The notes beneath the pieces were generated by a model. The model saw only the letters and a program-made list of their open reading frames with translations. It searched no databases and was not told the DNA's origin. A stretch of DNA of 64,000 nt from Streptomyces longwoodensis (GTDB lineage Bacteria; Actinomycetota; Actinomycetes; Streptomycetales; Streptomycetaceae): the NCBI RefSeq assembly GCF_001514125.1, contig NZ_KQ948549.1:443081-507080 (forward strand), written 5' to 3'. The position numbers were made by a program, and so were the translations under genes. Below, piece by piece: positions 19,349 through 28,342 of this stretch; position 1 is the stretch's first letter, and each line of letters begins with the position of its first letter.

Positions 19349-20917
19349 ATGTCCGCACACGAGGGTTCCCGCAGCTACGACGCCGTGATCGTCGGCGGCG
19401 GCCACAACGGCCTGGTCGCGGCCGCCTACCTGGCCCGCGCCGGCCGGTCCGTCCTGGTCCTGGAGCGGCTCGGCCACACCGGCGGCGCCGCGGTCTCCAC
19501 CCGCCCCTTCGCCGGCGTCGACGCCCGCCTGTCGCGCTACTCCTACCTGGTCAGCCTGCTGCCCGCGAAGATCGTCCAGGACCTCGGGCTGGACGTCCGG
19601 CTGCGCACCCGCGACATCTCGTCGTACACGCCCGTGGAGCGCGCCGGACGGCCGACGGGGCTCCTGGTCGGCGGGGGAGAGCGGCGCACCCGGGAGGCGT
19701 TCGCCCGGCTGACCGGCGGGGACCGCGAGTTCGACGCCTGGCAGCGGTTCTACGCCCTGACCGGACGGGTCGCCCGCGCGGTGTTCCCCACCCTCACCGA
19801 GCCCCTGCCCACCCGCGAGGAGCTGAGACGCCGCGTCGACGACGAGGACGCCTGGCGGGCCCTGTTCGAGGAGCCGGTCGGCGTCGCCGTGGAGGAACGC
19901 TTCAGCGACGACCTCGTGCGCGGTGTGGTCCTCACCGACGCCCTGATCGGCACCTTCGCCGACGCCCACGACCCCACGCTGGCCCAGAACCGCTGCTTCC
20001 TCTACCACGTGATCGGCGGCGGGACCGGTGCCTGGGACGTGCCCGTCGGCGGCATGGGCGCCCTCACCGACGCGCTGGCCCGAGCCGCCCGCGACGCCGG
20101 TGCCGTGATCGCCACCGGCCACGAGGCCGTGCGCGTCGACACCGACGGCCGCAGCGCCGAGGTCACCTGGCGCAGCGCCGACGGCGAAGGGGTCGCCGCC
20201 GCCCGGCACGTCCTCGTCGGCGCCTCCCCGCAGGCCCTCGCCGCCCTCACCGGCGACGCCCCGCCGTCCCCCGCCGAGGGGGCGCAGCTGAAGGTGAACA
20301 TGCTGCTGAAGCGGCTGCCCGGGCTCCGGGACACCTCCGTCGACCCGCGTGAGGCGTTCGCCGGCACCTTCCACATCGCCGAGGGCTACGAGCAGCTCGC
20401 CGAGGCCCACGCCCGGGCGTCCGCCGGGGAGCTGCCCGCCGCGCCGCCCTCGGAGATCTACTGCCACTCCCTGACCGACCCGACGATCCTCGGCCCCGAC
20501 CTGGTCGCCGCGGGCCACCACACCCTCACCCTCTTCGGCCTGCACGCCCCCGCCCGGCTCTTCGAGCGGGACAACGACGCGGTGCGCGAGGAACTGCTGC
20601 GGCGCACCCTCGCCCAGCTCGACGCCCACCTCGCCGAACCGCTCGCCGACTGCCTGGCCATCGACGCGGACGGCCGGCCCTGCATCGAGGCGAAGTCCCC
20701 GCTCGACCTGGAGCGCGACCTCGGCCTGCCCGGCGGCAACATCTTCCACCGGGCCCTGTCCTGGCCCTGGGCCCAGGAGGGCACCGGCCGCTGGGGCGTG
20801 GAGACCCGCCACCCCAACGTGCTGCTGTGCGGCGCGGGCGCGGTGCGCGGGGGCGGCGTCAGCGGGGTGCCGGGCCACAACGCGGCCATGGCGGTCCTGG
20901 AGCAGGATGTCCGCTGA
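19349..20917 (+). CDS. FAD-dependent oxidoreductase, phytoene-desaturase/PYROXD2-like
   Basis: Flavoprotein of 522 residues in the phytoene dehydrogenase-like amine oxidase group. The Rossmann FAD motif is DAVIVGGGHNGLVAAAYLA, followed by VLVLERLGHTGGAA, which binds the ribityl and diphosphate. GGTGAWDVPVGGMGALTDAL is the conserved middle block, and the C-terminal FAD motif is NVLLCGAGAVRGGGVSGVPG. No isoprenoid or carotenoid genes are nearby, so carotenoid chemistry is unlikely; the closest naming is PYROXD2-like, with substrate unknown. ATG 19349 follows AAGGACC. DUF2795 follows 87 bases after the stop and may be separately expressed. Confidence 0.85.
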   Translation: MSAHEGSRSYDAVIVGGGHNGLVAAAYLARAGRSVLVLERLGHTGGAAVSTRPFAGVDARLSRYSYLVSLLPAKIVQDLGLDVRLRTRDISSYTPVERAGRPTGLLVGGGERRTREAFARLTGGDREFDAWQRFYALTGRVARAVFPTLTEPLPTREELRRRVDDEDAWRALFEEPVGVAVEERFSDDLVRGVVLTDALIGTFADAHDPTLAQNRCFLYHVIGGGTGAWDVPVGGMGALTDALARAARDAGAVIATGHEAVRVDTDGRSAEVTWRSADGEGVAAARHVLVGASPQALAALTGDAPPSPAEGAQLKVNMLLKRLPGLRDTSVDPREAFAGTFHIAEGYEQLAEAHARASAGELPAAPPSEIYCHSLTDPTILGPDLVAAGHHTLTLFGLHAPARLFERDNDAVREELLRRTLAQLDAHLAEPLADCLAIDADGRPCIEAKSPLDLERDLGLPGGNIFHRALSWPWAQEGTGRWGVETRHPNVLLCGAGAVRGGGVSGVPGHNAAMAVLEQDVR

Positions 20918-21004
20918 ACGGTGGGGCGGGTGGGTCGCATGGGGCAGGCGGGACCGGGTACTGCGACAAGTCCGTACGAATCCGGCACACCGCAGGAGGA
21001 TGTC

Positions 21005-21196
21005 ATGGCGGACCTCAGCCCGATCGACCTCCAGAAGGCCCTCAGCGGCATGGAGTACCCGGCGGAGAAGAAGGACCTCGTCGACTGTGCCCGCCGCAAC
21101 CACGCGGACGACAAGGTGGTCAGCTCCCTCGACGGTCTGCGGCAGGACCACTTCGACGGACCCAACGAGGTGCAGAAGGCGGTGTTCAGCGGCTGA
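21005..21196 (+). CDS. DUF2795 small protein
   Basis: A 63-residue protein matching DUF2795, a family of unknown function often near stress genes in actinobacteria. It starts MADLSPIDLQKALSGMEYP, keeps the family pattern in which the helical segment is followed by KKDLVDCARRNHADDKVV and ends DGPNEVQKAVFSG. The length is complete for the family. ATG 21005 has AGGAGG eight bases upstream, so the call is secure despite its size. A strong hairpin 33 bases downstream ends the transcript. Confidence 0.85.
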   Translation: MADLSPIDLQKALSGMEYPAEKKDLVDCARRNHADDKVVSSLDGLRQDHFDGPNEVQKAVFSG

Positions 21197-21228
21197 CCGC
21201 CTGCCCCGGGTCCCCGGGAGGACCTCCC

Positions 21229-21267
21229 GCCGCGGCCGCCGTCCCCGGCCGGGCCGGCGGCCGCGGC
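21229..21267 (+). terminator. 13-bp hairpin after the DUF2795 gene
   Basis: GCCGCGGCCGCCG (21229-21241) pairs perfectly with CGGCGGCCGCGGC (21255-21267). The 13-base loop contains its own CCCGGCCGGG palindrome. It isolates the DUF2795 gene from the acyl-CoA synthetase. Confidence 0.7.
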
Positions 21268-21338
21268 GTGCCCGGTACGGCCGAGCCCCCCGCGCAGGCG
21301 GCTTGACCCCCGCCGGTGGCGCGCCGAGGATCAAGGCC

Positions 21339-22832
21339 ATGACGCCCGGACACGGCAGTACGGTCGACGGGGTGCTGCGGCGCAGCGCCCGGCGCACCCC
21401 GGCGCGCGTCGCGGTCGAGTACCGCGACCGCACCTGGACCTACGAGGAGTTCGACGACGCCGTCTCCCGGGCCGCGGGCGTCCTGCTCGCCCAGGGCCTC
21501 GCCCCCGGCGACCGGGTCGGCGCCTACGGCCACAACTCCGACGCCTACCTCGTCGCGTTCCTCGCCTGCGCCCGGGCCGGCCTGGTGCACGTGCCCCTCA
21601 ACCACCACCTCACCGGCGACGACCTCGCCTACCTGGTCCGCCAGTCGGGCAGCGCCCTGGTCCTCACCGACCCCGACCTGGCCGGCCGGCTCCCGGACGG
21701 CACGCCCGCACTGGCCCTGCGCGACACCGACGACGCCCTCCTCGCCCGGCTCGCCGACGCACCCCCGTACGACGGGCCCGAGCCGCGCAGCGAGGACCTG
21801 GTGCAGCTGCTGTACACCTCGGGGACGACGGCCCTGCCCAAGGGCGCGATGATGACCCACCGGGCCCTGGTCCACGAGTACCTCAGCGCCATCACCGCCC
21901 TCGACCTCAGCGCCGGCGACCGGCCCGTGCACGCCCTGCCGCTGTACCACTCGGCACAGATGCACGTCTTCCTGCTGCCGTACCTGGCCGTCGGCGCGAC
22001 CAACGTCATCCTGGACGCGCCCGACGGCGACCGGCTCTTCGACCTGGTCGAACAGGGCCGGGCGGACAGCCTGTTCGCCCCGCCCACCGTGTGGATCGGC
22101 CTGGCCAACCGGCCCGACTTCGCCGAACGGGACCTGAGCGGGCTGCGCAAGGCGTACTACGGGGCGTCGATCATGCCGGTCCCGGTCCTGGAGCGGCTGC
22201 GCGCACGGCTGCCGGAGCTCGCCTTCTACAACTGCTTCGGGCAGAGCGAGATCGGCCCGCTGGCCACCGTCCTCGCCCCCGACGAGCACCGGGGCCGCAT
22301 GGACTCCTGTGGGCGTCCCGTCCTGTTCGTCGACGCGCGCGTGGTGGACGAGGACGGCAAGGAGGTGCCCGACGGCACGCCCGGCGAGATCGTCTACCGC
22401 TCGCCGCAGCTGTGCGAGGGCTACTGGGACAAGCCCGAGGAGACCGCCGAGGCGTTCCGCGACGGCTGGTTCCGCTCCGGCGACCTCGCGGTCCGCGACG
22501 CCCACGGCTACTTCACGATCGTCGACCGGGTGAAGGACGTCATCAACTCCGGCGGCGTGCTGGTCGCCTCGCGGCAGGTCGAGGACGCGCTCTACACCCA
22601 CGAGGCGGTCGCCGAGGTCGCGGTCGTCGGGCTGCCCGACGAGAAGTGGATCGAGGCGATCACGGCGGTGGTGGTGCCCCGCGGCGAGGTGACCGGGCAG
22701 GAGCTGATCGCCCACGCCCGCAAGGGGCTGCCCCCCTTCAAGGCGCCCAAGCGGGTGCTGTTCGTGGACGCGCTGCCCCGCAACGCGAGCGGCAAGATCC
22801 TCAAGCGGGAGCTGCGCGACCGGTTCGCGTGA
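21339..22832 (+). CDS. Acyl-CoA synthetase (AMP-forming, class I adenylate-forming)
   Basis: A 497-residue ANL-superfamily ligase that activates a carboxylic acid as acyl-AMP and transfers it to CoA. Core motifs: A3 LLYTSGTTALPKGAMMTH, A5 YNCFGQSEIGP (where many have YGxTE), A7 GWFRSGDLAVRD, A8 GYFTIVDRVKDVINSGG and the catalytic lysine A10 PRNASGKILKREL near the C-terminus. This set fits fatty-acid or aryl acid CoA ligases rather than peptide synthetase domains. ATG 21339 (MTPGHGSTVD) is the first reasonable start and is preceded by GAGGATCAAGG. It is convergent with a phenylacetate-CoA ligase; the two do not form an operon. The substrate is undetermined. Confidence 0.9.
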   Translation: MTPGHGSTVDGVLRRSARRTPARVAVEYRDRTWTYEEFDDAVSRAAGVLLAQGLAPGDRVGAYGHNSDAYLVAFLACARAGLVHVPLNHHLTGDDLAYLVRQSGSALVLTDPDLAGRLPDGTPALALRDTDDALLARLADAPPYDGPEPRSEDLVQLLYTSGTTALPKGAMMTHRALVHEYLSAITALDLSAGDRPVHALPLYHSAQMHVFLLPYLAVGATNVILDAPDGDRLFDLVEQGRADSLFAPPTVWIGLANRPDFAERDLSGLRKAYYGASIMPVPVLERLRARLPELAFYNCFGQSEIGPLATVLAPDEHRGRMDSCGRPVLFVDARVVDEDGKEVPDGTPGEIVYRSPQLCEGYWDKPEETAEAFRDGWFRSGDLAVRDAHGYFTIVDRVKDVINSGGVLVASRQVEDALYTHEAVAEVAVVGLPDEKWIEAITAVVVPRGEVTGQELIAHARKGLPPFKAPKRVLFVDALPRNASGKILKRELRDRFA

Positions 22833-22840
22833 GCGGCCGG

Positions 22841-22874
22841 GAGCGGGCGCTCCTCGGCATCAGCGCGCCCGCTC
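22841..22874. terminator. Convergent hairpin between the acyl-CoA synthetase and paaK
   Basis: GAGCGGGCGC (22841-22850) pairs with GCGCCCGCTC (22865-22874) around a 14-base loop. It begins 8 bases after the synthetase stop and overlaps the last codons of paaK, so it can serve both directions. Confidence 0.6.
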
Positions 22875-24182
22875 GCCCCGCATGTCCCGCCCGCCCCTCT
22901 CGTCCACAATCCTCCGGATCTTGCCCACCGAGCGCTCCAGCGACTCCGGGTCGACGATCTCCACCGCGACCGAGACGCCGATGCCGTCCTTGACGGCCGC
23001 CGCGATGGAGCGGGCGGCCGTGACGCGGTCCTCGGCGGACGCGTCCGGGCGGGCCTCCGCGCGGACGGTGAGGGCGTCGAGGCGGCCCTCGCGGGTCAGG
23101 CGGAGCTGGAAGTGCGGTGCGACGCCCGGGGTGCGCAGCACGATCTCCTCGACCTGGGTGGGGAAGAGGTTCACCCCGCGCAGGATCACCATGTCGTCGC
23201 TGCGGCCGGTCACCTTCTGCATCCGGCGGAACACCCGCGCCGTGCCCGGCAGCAGCCGGGTCAGGTCCCGGGTGCGGTAGCGGACGACGGGCATGGCCTC
23301 CTTGGTGAGCGAGGTGAAGACCATCTCGCCCTCCTCGCCCTCCGGCAGGACCTCGCCGGTGAACGGGTCGACGACCTCCGGGTAGAAGTGGTCCTCCCAG
23401 ACGTGCAGCCCGTCCTTGGTCTCCACGCACTCCTGCGCGACGCCGGGACCCATCACCTCCGACAGGCCGTAGATGTCCACGGCGTCGATCCCGAACCGCT
23501 TCTCGATCTCCCGCCGCATCTCCTCGGTCCACGGCTCCGCCCCGAAGACGCCGACCTCCAGCGAGGTGGAGCGCGGGTCGACGCCCTGGCGCTCGAACTC
23601 GTCGAGCAGGGTGAGCATGTAGGACGGGGTGACCATGATGATCCGGGGCTCCAGGTCCTGGATCAGCTGGACCTGGCGGGACGTCATGCCGCCGGACGCG
23701 GGGACCACCGTGCAGCCGAGCCGCTCGGCGCCGTAGTGGGCGCCCAGGCCGCCGGTGAACAAGCCGTAGCCGTAGGCGATGTGTACCGTGTCGCCGGGCC
23801 GCCCGCCCGCCGCGCGGAGCGAACGGGCCACCAGGTCGGACCACGTGCCGAGGTCGCCGTCGGTGTAGCCGACCACCGTCGGCCGCCCGGTCGTGCCGCT
23901 GGAGGCGTGCAGCCGGCGGATCCGGTCGCGCGGCACGGCGAACATCCCGTACGGGTAGTGCTCCCGCAGGTCCGCCTTGGTGGTGAACGGGAAGCGCGCC
24001 AGGTCGGCGAGGGACCGGCAGTCCTCGGGACGGACACCGGCCTTGTCGAACGACTCCCGGTAGAACGGCACGTTCGCGTACGCGTGCCGCAACGACGCCC
24101 GTAGCCGCTCCAGTTGCAGCGCCCCGAGCGCCTCCTGGTCGAGCCGTTCCCCCGCGTCCCACGACTCCCGCGTCTCCACCAT
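22860..24182 (-). CDS. paaK: Phenylacetate-CoA ligase
   Basis: A 440-residue AMP-forming ligase that makes phenylacetyl-CoA, first step of the aerobic phenylacetate pathway. Family features: HASSGTTGRPTVVGYT (ATP-binding P-loop), YGYGLFTGGLGAHYGAERLG, VDIYGLSEVMGPGVAQEC, VVRYRTRDLT and the C-terminal GRSDDMVILRGVNLFPTQVE. Starting at ATG 24182, it has GGAGGTG nine bases upstream. No paaABCDE oxygenase or paaG/paaZ genes are in view, so the rest of the pathway lies elsewhere or the enzyme serves another aryl acid. A perfect operator-like palindrome 51 bases upstream suggests control by a TetR-type PaaR. Confidence 0.93.
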   Translation of the reverse strand: MVETRESWDAGERLDQEALGALQLERLRASLRHAYANVPFYRESFDKAGVRPEDCRSLADLARFPFTTKADLREHYPYGMFAVPRDRIRRLHASSGTTGRPTVVGYTDGDLGTWSDLVARSLRAAGGRPGDTVHIAYGYGLFTGGLGAHYGAERLGCTVVPASGGMTSRQVQLIQDLEPRIIMVTPSYMLTLLDEFERQGVDPRSTSLEVGVFGAEPWTEEMRREIEKRFGIDAVDIYGLSEVMGPGVAQECVETKDGLHVWEDHFYPEVVDPFTGEVLPEGEEGEMVFTSLTKEAMPVVRYRTRDLTRLLPGTARVFRRMQKVTGRSDDMVILRGVNLFPTQVEEIVLRTPGVAPHFQLRLTREGRLDALTVRAEARPDASAEDRVTAARSIAAAVKDGIGVSVAVEIVDPESLERSVGKIRRIVDERGGRDMRGERAR

Positions 24183-24232
24183 GGACGCCACACCTCCGCA
24201 CCGTACCGAACCGCACACCGGGCCGTACCGGC

Positions 24233-24250
24233 CGACCGATCATTCGGTCG
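24233..24250 (-). promoter_or_regulatory. PaaR-like operator palindrome upstream of paaK
   Basis: CGACCGA (24233-24239), TCAT, TCGGTCG (24244-24250) is a perfect 7-bp inverted repeat 51 bases upstream of the paaK start. It resembles the ACCGxxxxxxCGGT sites I associate with TetR-family phenylacetate regulators of actinobacteria. No tetR gene lies next to it. Confidence 0.6.
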
Positions 24251-24429
24251 ATCTGCTCGGGATCAGTAATTCAGGCCCCTTGCCCCGCTGGCAAGAGTCC
24301 GGGACGAGTTTCTCGGGGCGCGAGACGTCAGGTCCCCGGAGTCCGGGAAGTCCCGCTCATGTGCTCTGTCCGCGGTACGGGAGCCTCGCTAGGCTGGCCG
24401 CGGACGACGGAACCGGGAGGAGCACGGAC

Positions 24430-24672
24430 GTGGCCGAGAGCACCATCCAGCAGCAGCGGGTCGTGGGCTGGGACAAGCCGGAGCTGGACCTCAGCAACGC
24501 CGAGTGGCAGTCCAGCAGCCGCGGCCTGGGGGATGTCCAGATCGCCTTCGTCGAGGGATTCATCGCGATGCGCAACAGCCGCCGGCCCGAGAGCCCCTCC
24601 CTGATCTTCACGCCCGCCGAGTGGGGCGCGTTCGTGTCGGGGGCGCGGGAAGGGGAGTTCGACCTCACCTGA
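24430..24672 (+). CDS. DUF397 protein
   Basis: An 80-residue protein of the DUF397 family, small Streptomyces proteins that normally sit beside a helix-turn-helix partner (WhiJ- or AbaA-type loci) and affect differentiation. Family signatures are present: LSNAEWQSSSRGLGDVQIAFVE and the ending IFTPAEWGAFVSGAREGEFDL. The N-terminus lacks the usual W-x-K-S-S motif in its ideal form but has WDKPELDLSNAEWQ. GTG 24430 has GGGAGGAG upstream. No XRE regulator adjoins it, so it is either an orphan or works with a partner encoded elsewhere. Confidence 0.85.
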   Translation: MAESTIQQQRVVGWDKPELDLSNAEWQSSSRGLGDVQIAFVEGFIAMRNSRRPESPSLIFTPAEWGAFVSGAREGEFDLT

Positions 24673-24818
24673 CCGCCGCGGCACCCGCGGGCCGGAGCGC
24701 CATCCGGGCGTGTTGTGGCCCGTTTTCCGGACACGCGACGCGGCGAGCCCTGCCGGGACGGACACCTGCGCGAAGGTGGCCCCAGCAGGAGCACGGTCGC
24801 ACTCCGGAGGTGAGGATC

Positions 24819-25721
24819 ATGAGCAGTCTGCCGGTCGTCGCGGCGGTCGACGGGTCCGACGACAGTCTGCGCGCCCTCGACTGGGCCCTCGACGCCGCAC
24901 GCCTGCACGACGCGCCGCTGCGCGTGGCGCACGTACGCCACTACGCCGCGTGGACCCAGCCCGGCGCCCCCATCGTGGTGCCGCCCGCCCCGGACGAGGA
25001 CCCCGTGCTGCTCGACGCCCGGGCCCGCGTCGAGGCCGCAGGGGAGGTGCCGGACTCCGAGTACGTCGCCCTCGACGGCGCCCCCGGCGGACTGCTGCCC
25101 GGGCTGGGCGCGGAGGCGCGGCTGCTCGTGCTCGGCTCGCGCGGCCGCGGCGGCTTCGCCAGCCTCCTGCTCGGCTCCAACGGGCTGACCGCCGCCCGGG
25201 ACGCCGAGTGCCCGGTCGTCGTGGTGCCCCAGCCCGGCCGCCAGGTCGACGACGCGGTCCCCCAGGAGCCCGGCCCTCGCGTCGTCGTCGGCCTCAAGGT
25301 GGACGCCCCCGACGACGGCGCCCTCGACCTCGCGTTCACCGAGGCCGCCCTGCGCGGCGCCCGGGTCCAGGTGGTCGCCGCCTACCCGTGGCCCGTCCAG
25401 ACCTGGACGGCGCCCGGCGAGCTCGTCCCGGCCGGCGTGGACCAGGACGTGATCGAGAACGAGACCCGTACCCTCGCCGAGGGCTTCCTCGCCCCCCACC
25501 GCGAACGCCACCCCGGCGTCCGCGCCGACCCGTACCCGGTGCCGGGCGACGCCGCGGGACACCTGGTCGCCGCCTCCCTGGACGCCGAGCTGGTGGTCGT
25601 CGGCCGCCACCGCCGCCGCCTGCTCGCGCCGACCCGCATGCTGGGCTCCGTCACCCACGCCGTCCTGCTGCACACGGCGAGCCCCGTCGTCGTGGTGCCC
25701 CCGACACCCGTGGAGGAATGA
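24819..25721 (+). CDS. Tandem universal stress protein
   Basis: A 300-residue protein with two UspA domains (about 1-140 and 155-295). The first is typical of ATP-binding members: VVAAVDGSDDSLRALDWAL at the start and LVLGSRGRGGFASLLLGSNG, with the G-2x-G-9x-G(S) nucleotide loop. The second keeps VVVGLKVDAPDDGALDLAF, but its loop reads VVGRHRRRLLAPTRMLGS, lacking the GxGG glycines, so it probably does not bind ATP. Starts at ATG 24819 after GGAGGTGAGG. Tandem USPs of this kind are often induced by hypoxia or stationary phase; no regulatory box was recognised upstream. Transcribed alone. Confidence 0.92.
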   Translation: MSSLPVVAAVDGSDDSLRALDWALDAARLHDAPLRVAHVRHYAAWTQPGAPIVVPPAPDEDPVLLDARARVEAAGEVPDSEYVALDGAPGGLLPGLGAEARLLVLGSRGRGGFASLLLGSNGLTAARDAECPVVVVPQPGRQVDDAVPQEPGPRVVVGLKVDAPDDGALDLAFTEAALRGARVQVVAAYPWPVQTWTAPGELVPAGVDQDVIENETRTLAEGFLAPHRERHPGVRADPYPVPGDAAGHLVAASLDAELVVVGRHRRRLLAPTRMLGSVTHAVLLHTASPVVVVPPTPVEE

Positions 25722-25827
25722 GCCGCGCCGCACCCCCGGCGGCCCGCCCCGCGCGTACCCCGTCACCGGCGGCGCGGACGCGCGGCCCGCACGGCGTCGA
25801 GGGGCCCCGGACCCGTACCATGGCGGC

Positions 25828-26325
25828 ATGTCGTTCCTCCGCCGCCGCAGCGCCACGCCCGCCGGGCCCGACTTCGACGTACTGGCCATGGACCCGGGCG
25901 ACTGGCCCGGCAACCTCGGCGCCGGCCTGCTGCCCGCCCCCGACGGCAGCTGCCAGGGCGTCTACCTGCGCTACGACCTCTTCGGCGGTCGCGGCCCCGC
26001 GATGATCATCGGCAACCTGCCCGAGGGCTCCCCGGCCCGCGAGGTCGCCGAGGGCGAGGTGCCCTTCGAGGTGGCCCAGCTGCTCGTCGCACTGGGCAAC
26101 GACGAGGAGGTGACCGTCGTCGGCATCGAGGACGTGCCCGTCATGCAGGGCGACAACCTGCTGATCGTGCGCCGCCTCAAGCTCTCCGAGGGCCGCATCT
26201 CCTGCGTCCAGTTCGACCGCAGCGACAACGTCCTGGTCACCATCGCGGCCTGGGACCGCCCCATCACGGACGACCTGTACGCCCTGCTGAAGCCGCTCCC
26301 GGCGGAGCTGTTCCAGCAGGGCTGA
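25828..26325 (+). CDS. Conserved Streptomyces protein of unknown function
   Basis: A 165-residue soluble protein that I do not recognise beyond its resemblance to uncharacterised Streptomyces proteins. No signal peptide or membrane segment is visible. The sequence is acidic and evenly mixed, with segments such as DPGDWPGNLGAGLLPAPDG, LRYDLFGGRGPAMIIGNLPE and SCVQFDRSDNVLVTIAAWDR that look like beta strands; there are no cysteine clusters or nucleotide loops. ATG 25828 starts MSFLRRRSATPAGPDFDV, with a basic N-terminus. It is convergent with the amidase gene (17-base gap) and about 105 bases after the stress protein. Confidence 0.7.
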   Translation: MSFLRRRSATPAGPDFDVLAMDPGDWPGNLGAGLLPAPDGSCQGVYLRYDLFGGRGPAMIIGNLPEGSPAREVAEGEVPFEVAQLLVALGNDEEVTVVGIEDVPVMQGDNLLIVRRLKLSEGRISCVQFDRSDNVLVTIAAWDRPITDDLYALLKPLPAELFQQG

Positions 26326-26341
26326 GGCCGCTCCCGCCGCG

Positions 26342-28288
26342 TCAGACGGCCGGGACGACGTCCACGTCGGCCGCCCGGACGAACGCCACCCGGTGGCCGT
26401 ACTGGATCTCGTAGTACAGGTCCTTGCCGACGACCACCCGGTGCGAGTCGGTCGTGAAGGTGACCGCGTAGTAGTACTCACCCGGCACCCGGTCACCCAC
26501 CACGTACCGCTGGCCCTTGGGCACCGTGTACCGCAGCGGCGACACCGCCTGCGCCGGGACGCCCTCGGGGTAGGCGGACGCCTCCGGGTAGGCCCGGCCG
26601 TACACGGGAATGCTGTCCCGCCCCTCCTTCGGCGTGATCACCAGGCCCGCCGCGGGAACCGCCGTCGGCTGCTCGGCCGGGTTGCGGAACCACGCCTTCT
26701 GCCCCAGGTACCAGATCGCCGTCCAGTCGCCCCAGCGGTCGGCCACCGCGTACTGCTGGCCCGTGGACACCCGCGAGGACAGGTCGTTGACGCCGGTCGT
26801 CGGGGTCGTGCCCAGGCCGATGTCCTTGATCAGCGGCGCGCTCTCGTCGTGGTCGGAGTACAGCCGCACCTCGCTGGACCCGTGCGCCGCGCACGGCTCG
26901 CCCGCGGTCGTGCAGCCCGTGTACACCGGCTGGTTGGCCGCGTAGTCCGGCCGGATCGTCACCACGGAACGGCTCTTGGTGGGTGTCGGCCGCAACGGGT
27001 GGCCCAGCAGCTGGAAGTAGTGCGCCCAGTCCCAGTACGGTCCCGGGTCGGTGTGCATGCCCGGCACGGTCGACGTGGTCGGCCCGGGCACCGTGTCGTG
27101 GCCCAGGATGTGCTGCCGGTCCAGCGGGATGCCGTACTGCGCGGAGAGGTACTTCACCAGCCGGGCCGAGGCGCGGTACATCGCCTCCGTGTACCAGGCG
27201 TCCGGCGCGGCGAGGAAGCCCTCGTGCTCCAGGCCGATCGAGGCGGCGTTCACGTACCAGTTGCCCGCGTGCCAGGCCACGTCCTTGGCCTTCACGTGCT
27301 GGGCGATGTGGCCGTCGGTGGAGCGCAGCGTGTAGTTCCAGGACACGTAGGTCGGGTCCTGCACCAGGTTGAGCACACCCTCCCAGGCGCCCTCGGTGTC
27401 GTGGACGACGATGTACCGGATGCGCTGCGAGGCCGGGCGGTCGCCCAGGTCGTGGTTGCCGTAGTCGTTGTCGCCGAACTGCTCGTAGGGCGCCGGGATC
27501 CACTCGCACGACACCGTCGTGGGGCACTCGGTGCCCTCCGCCGAGCCCGTGCGCAGCCCGGTGCGCCGCAGCTGGCGGGTGTCGGGCTCCAGGCCCGGCC
27601 GCGCGGCCAGGGCGACCGGCTCGCCGGAGTCCGTGGTGCGGCGGGCGCCGGAGCGGATCACGTCGTACACGTCGTCGGCGTAGGCGGCCGCGGTCGCCGA
27701 GTCGTCGGCGCCGGAGAAGCGGGCCACCGCGCCGTACCAGTCGGCCGGGTCGGCGCTGAGCGGTTCGCCGAGCGCGCGCTGCGCGGCGGCCAGCAGGGCG
27801 GCGCCGCCCTCGATGTTCGCCCCCGGGTCGGTGCGCAGGTCCGCGGCGCTCCGCCCGGTCAGCCCGGCGGCCTTCGGCAGGGTCTTCAGACGGGCGGGCA
27901 GCTCGTCGGCCTTGGGCAGCGTCAGCTCGGGCCGCAGGGCCGGGCGGGCGCTGTCGCCGCGCGCGTCCTCCGTCCCGGTGGCGTGGTGCTCGGCCGTGGC
28001 GAGCGCGGTGCGGGCGTCGGTGAGGTGCATGGGCCCGTACCCGCCGGTCACGCTGGGGGCTCCGGCGTGGGCGTCCCAGCGGGACTGGAGGTAGGAGACG
28101 CCCAGCAGAACGCTCTGCGGCACGTGGTACTCGGCGGCGGCGTGGGCGAACGCCTGCTGGAGGGTGCCGGAGGCGGACGGCTCCGCCGGCGACGCGCCCG
28201 AAGGGGCCGCGCCGAGCAGCGGCAGCAGGAGGGCTGCGGCCGCCGCCGTGCCGGCGGTTCTCCGGGTGGGGGTGAGGGATCCTCGCAA
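26342..28288 (-). CDS. Secreted N-acetylmuramoyl-L-alanine amidase (Amidase_2)
   Basis: A 648-residue exported peptidoglycan hydrolase that cleaves between N-acetylmuramate and L-alanine. A signal peptide of about 32 residues (RRTAGTAAAAALLLPLLGAA) is followed by a lysozyme-like module (about 42-215) with SVLLGVSYLQSRWDAH and GGYGPMHLTDA, resembling transglycosylase folds. The amidase domain (about 280-420) shows the zinc pattern: VVHDTEG, HVKAKDVAWHAGNW, IGLEHEGF and LGHDTVPGPT. The C-terminal ~200 residues form SH3-like wall-binding segments. The start is TTG at 28288 with AGGAGG six bases upstream. It has a recognisable promoter and no co-transcribed partner. I looked for a c-di-AMP riboswitch upstream and saw none. 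Confidence 0.9.
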   Translation of the reverse strand: MRGSLTPTRRTAGTAAAAALLLPLLGAAPSGASPAEPSASGTLQQAFAHAAAEYHVPQSVLLGVSYLQSRWDAHAGAPSVTGGYGPMHLTDARTALATAEHHATGTEDARGDSARPALRPELTLPKADELPARLKTLPKAAGLTGRSAADLRTDPGANIEGGAALLAAAQRALGEPLSADPADWYGAVARFSGADDSATAAAYADDVYDVIRSGARRTTDSGEPVALAARPGLEPDTRQLRRTGLRTGSAEGTECPTTVSCEWIPAPYEQFGDNDYGNHDLGDRPASQRIRYIVVHDTEGAWEGVLNLVQDPTYVSWNYTLRSTDGHIAQHVKAKDVAWHAGNWYVNAASIGLEHEGFLAAPDAWYTEAMYRASARLVKYLSAQYGIPLDRQHILGHDTVPGPTTSTVPGMHTDPGPYWDWAHYFQLLGHPLRPTPTKSRSVVTIRPDYAANQPVYTGCTTAGEPCAAHGSSEVRLYSDHDESAPLIKDIGLGTTPTTGVNDLSSRVSTGQQYAVADRWGDWTAIWYLGQKAWFRNPAEQPTAVPAAGLVITPKEGRDSIPVYGRAYPEASAYPEGVPAQAVSPLRYTVPKGQRYVVGDRVPGEYYYAVTFTTDSHRVVVGKDLYYEIQYGHRVAFVRAADVDVVPAV

Positions 28289-28342
28289 AGCGGCCTCCTG
28301 GAACGGGGGTGCGTGGGGGTGCGGGCGGGGCCGAGCGTGTCA

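Noticed and set aside
19349..20917. Carotenoid desaturase
   Set aside because: Shares the FAD motifs of CrtI, but the region lacks any crt gene and the sequence is closer to the PYROXD2-like branch.
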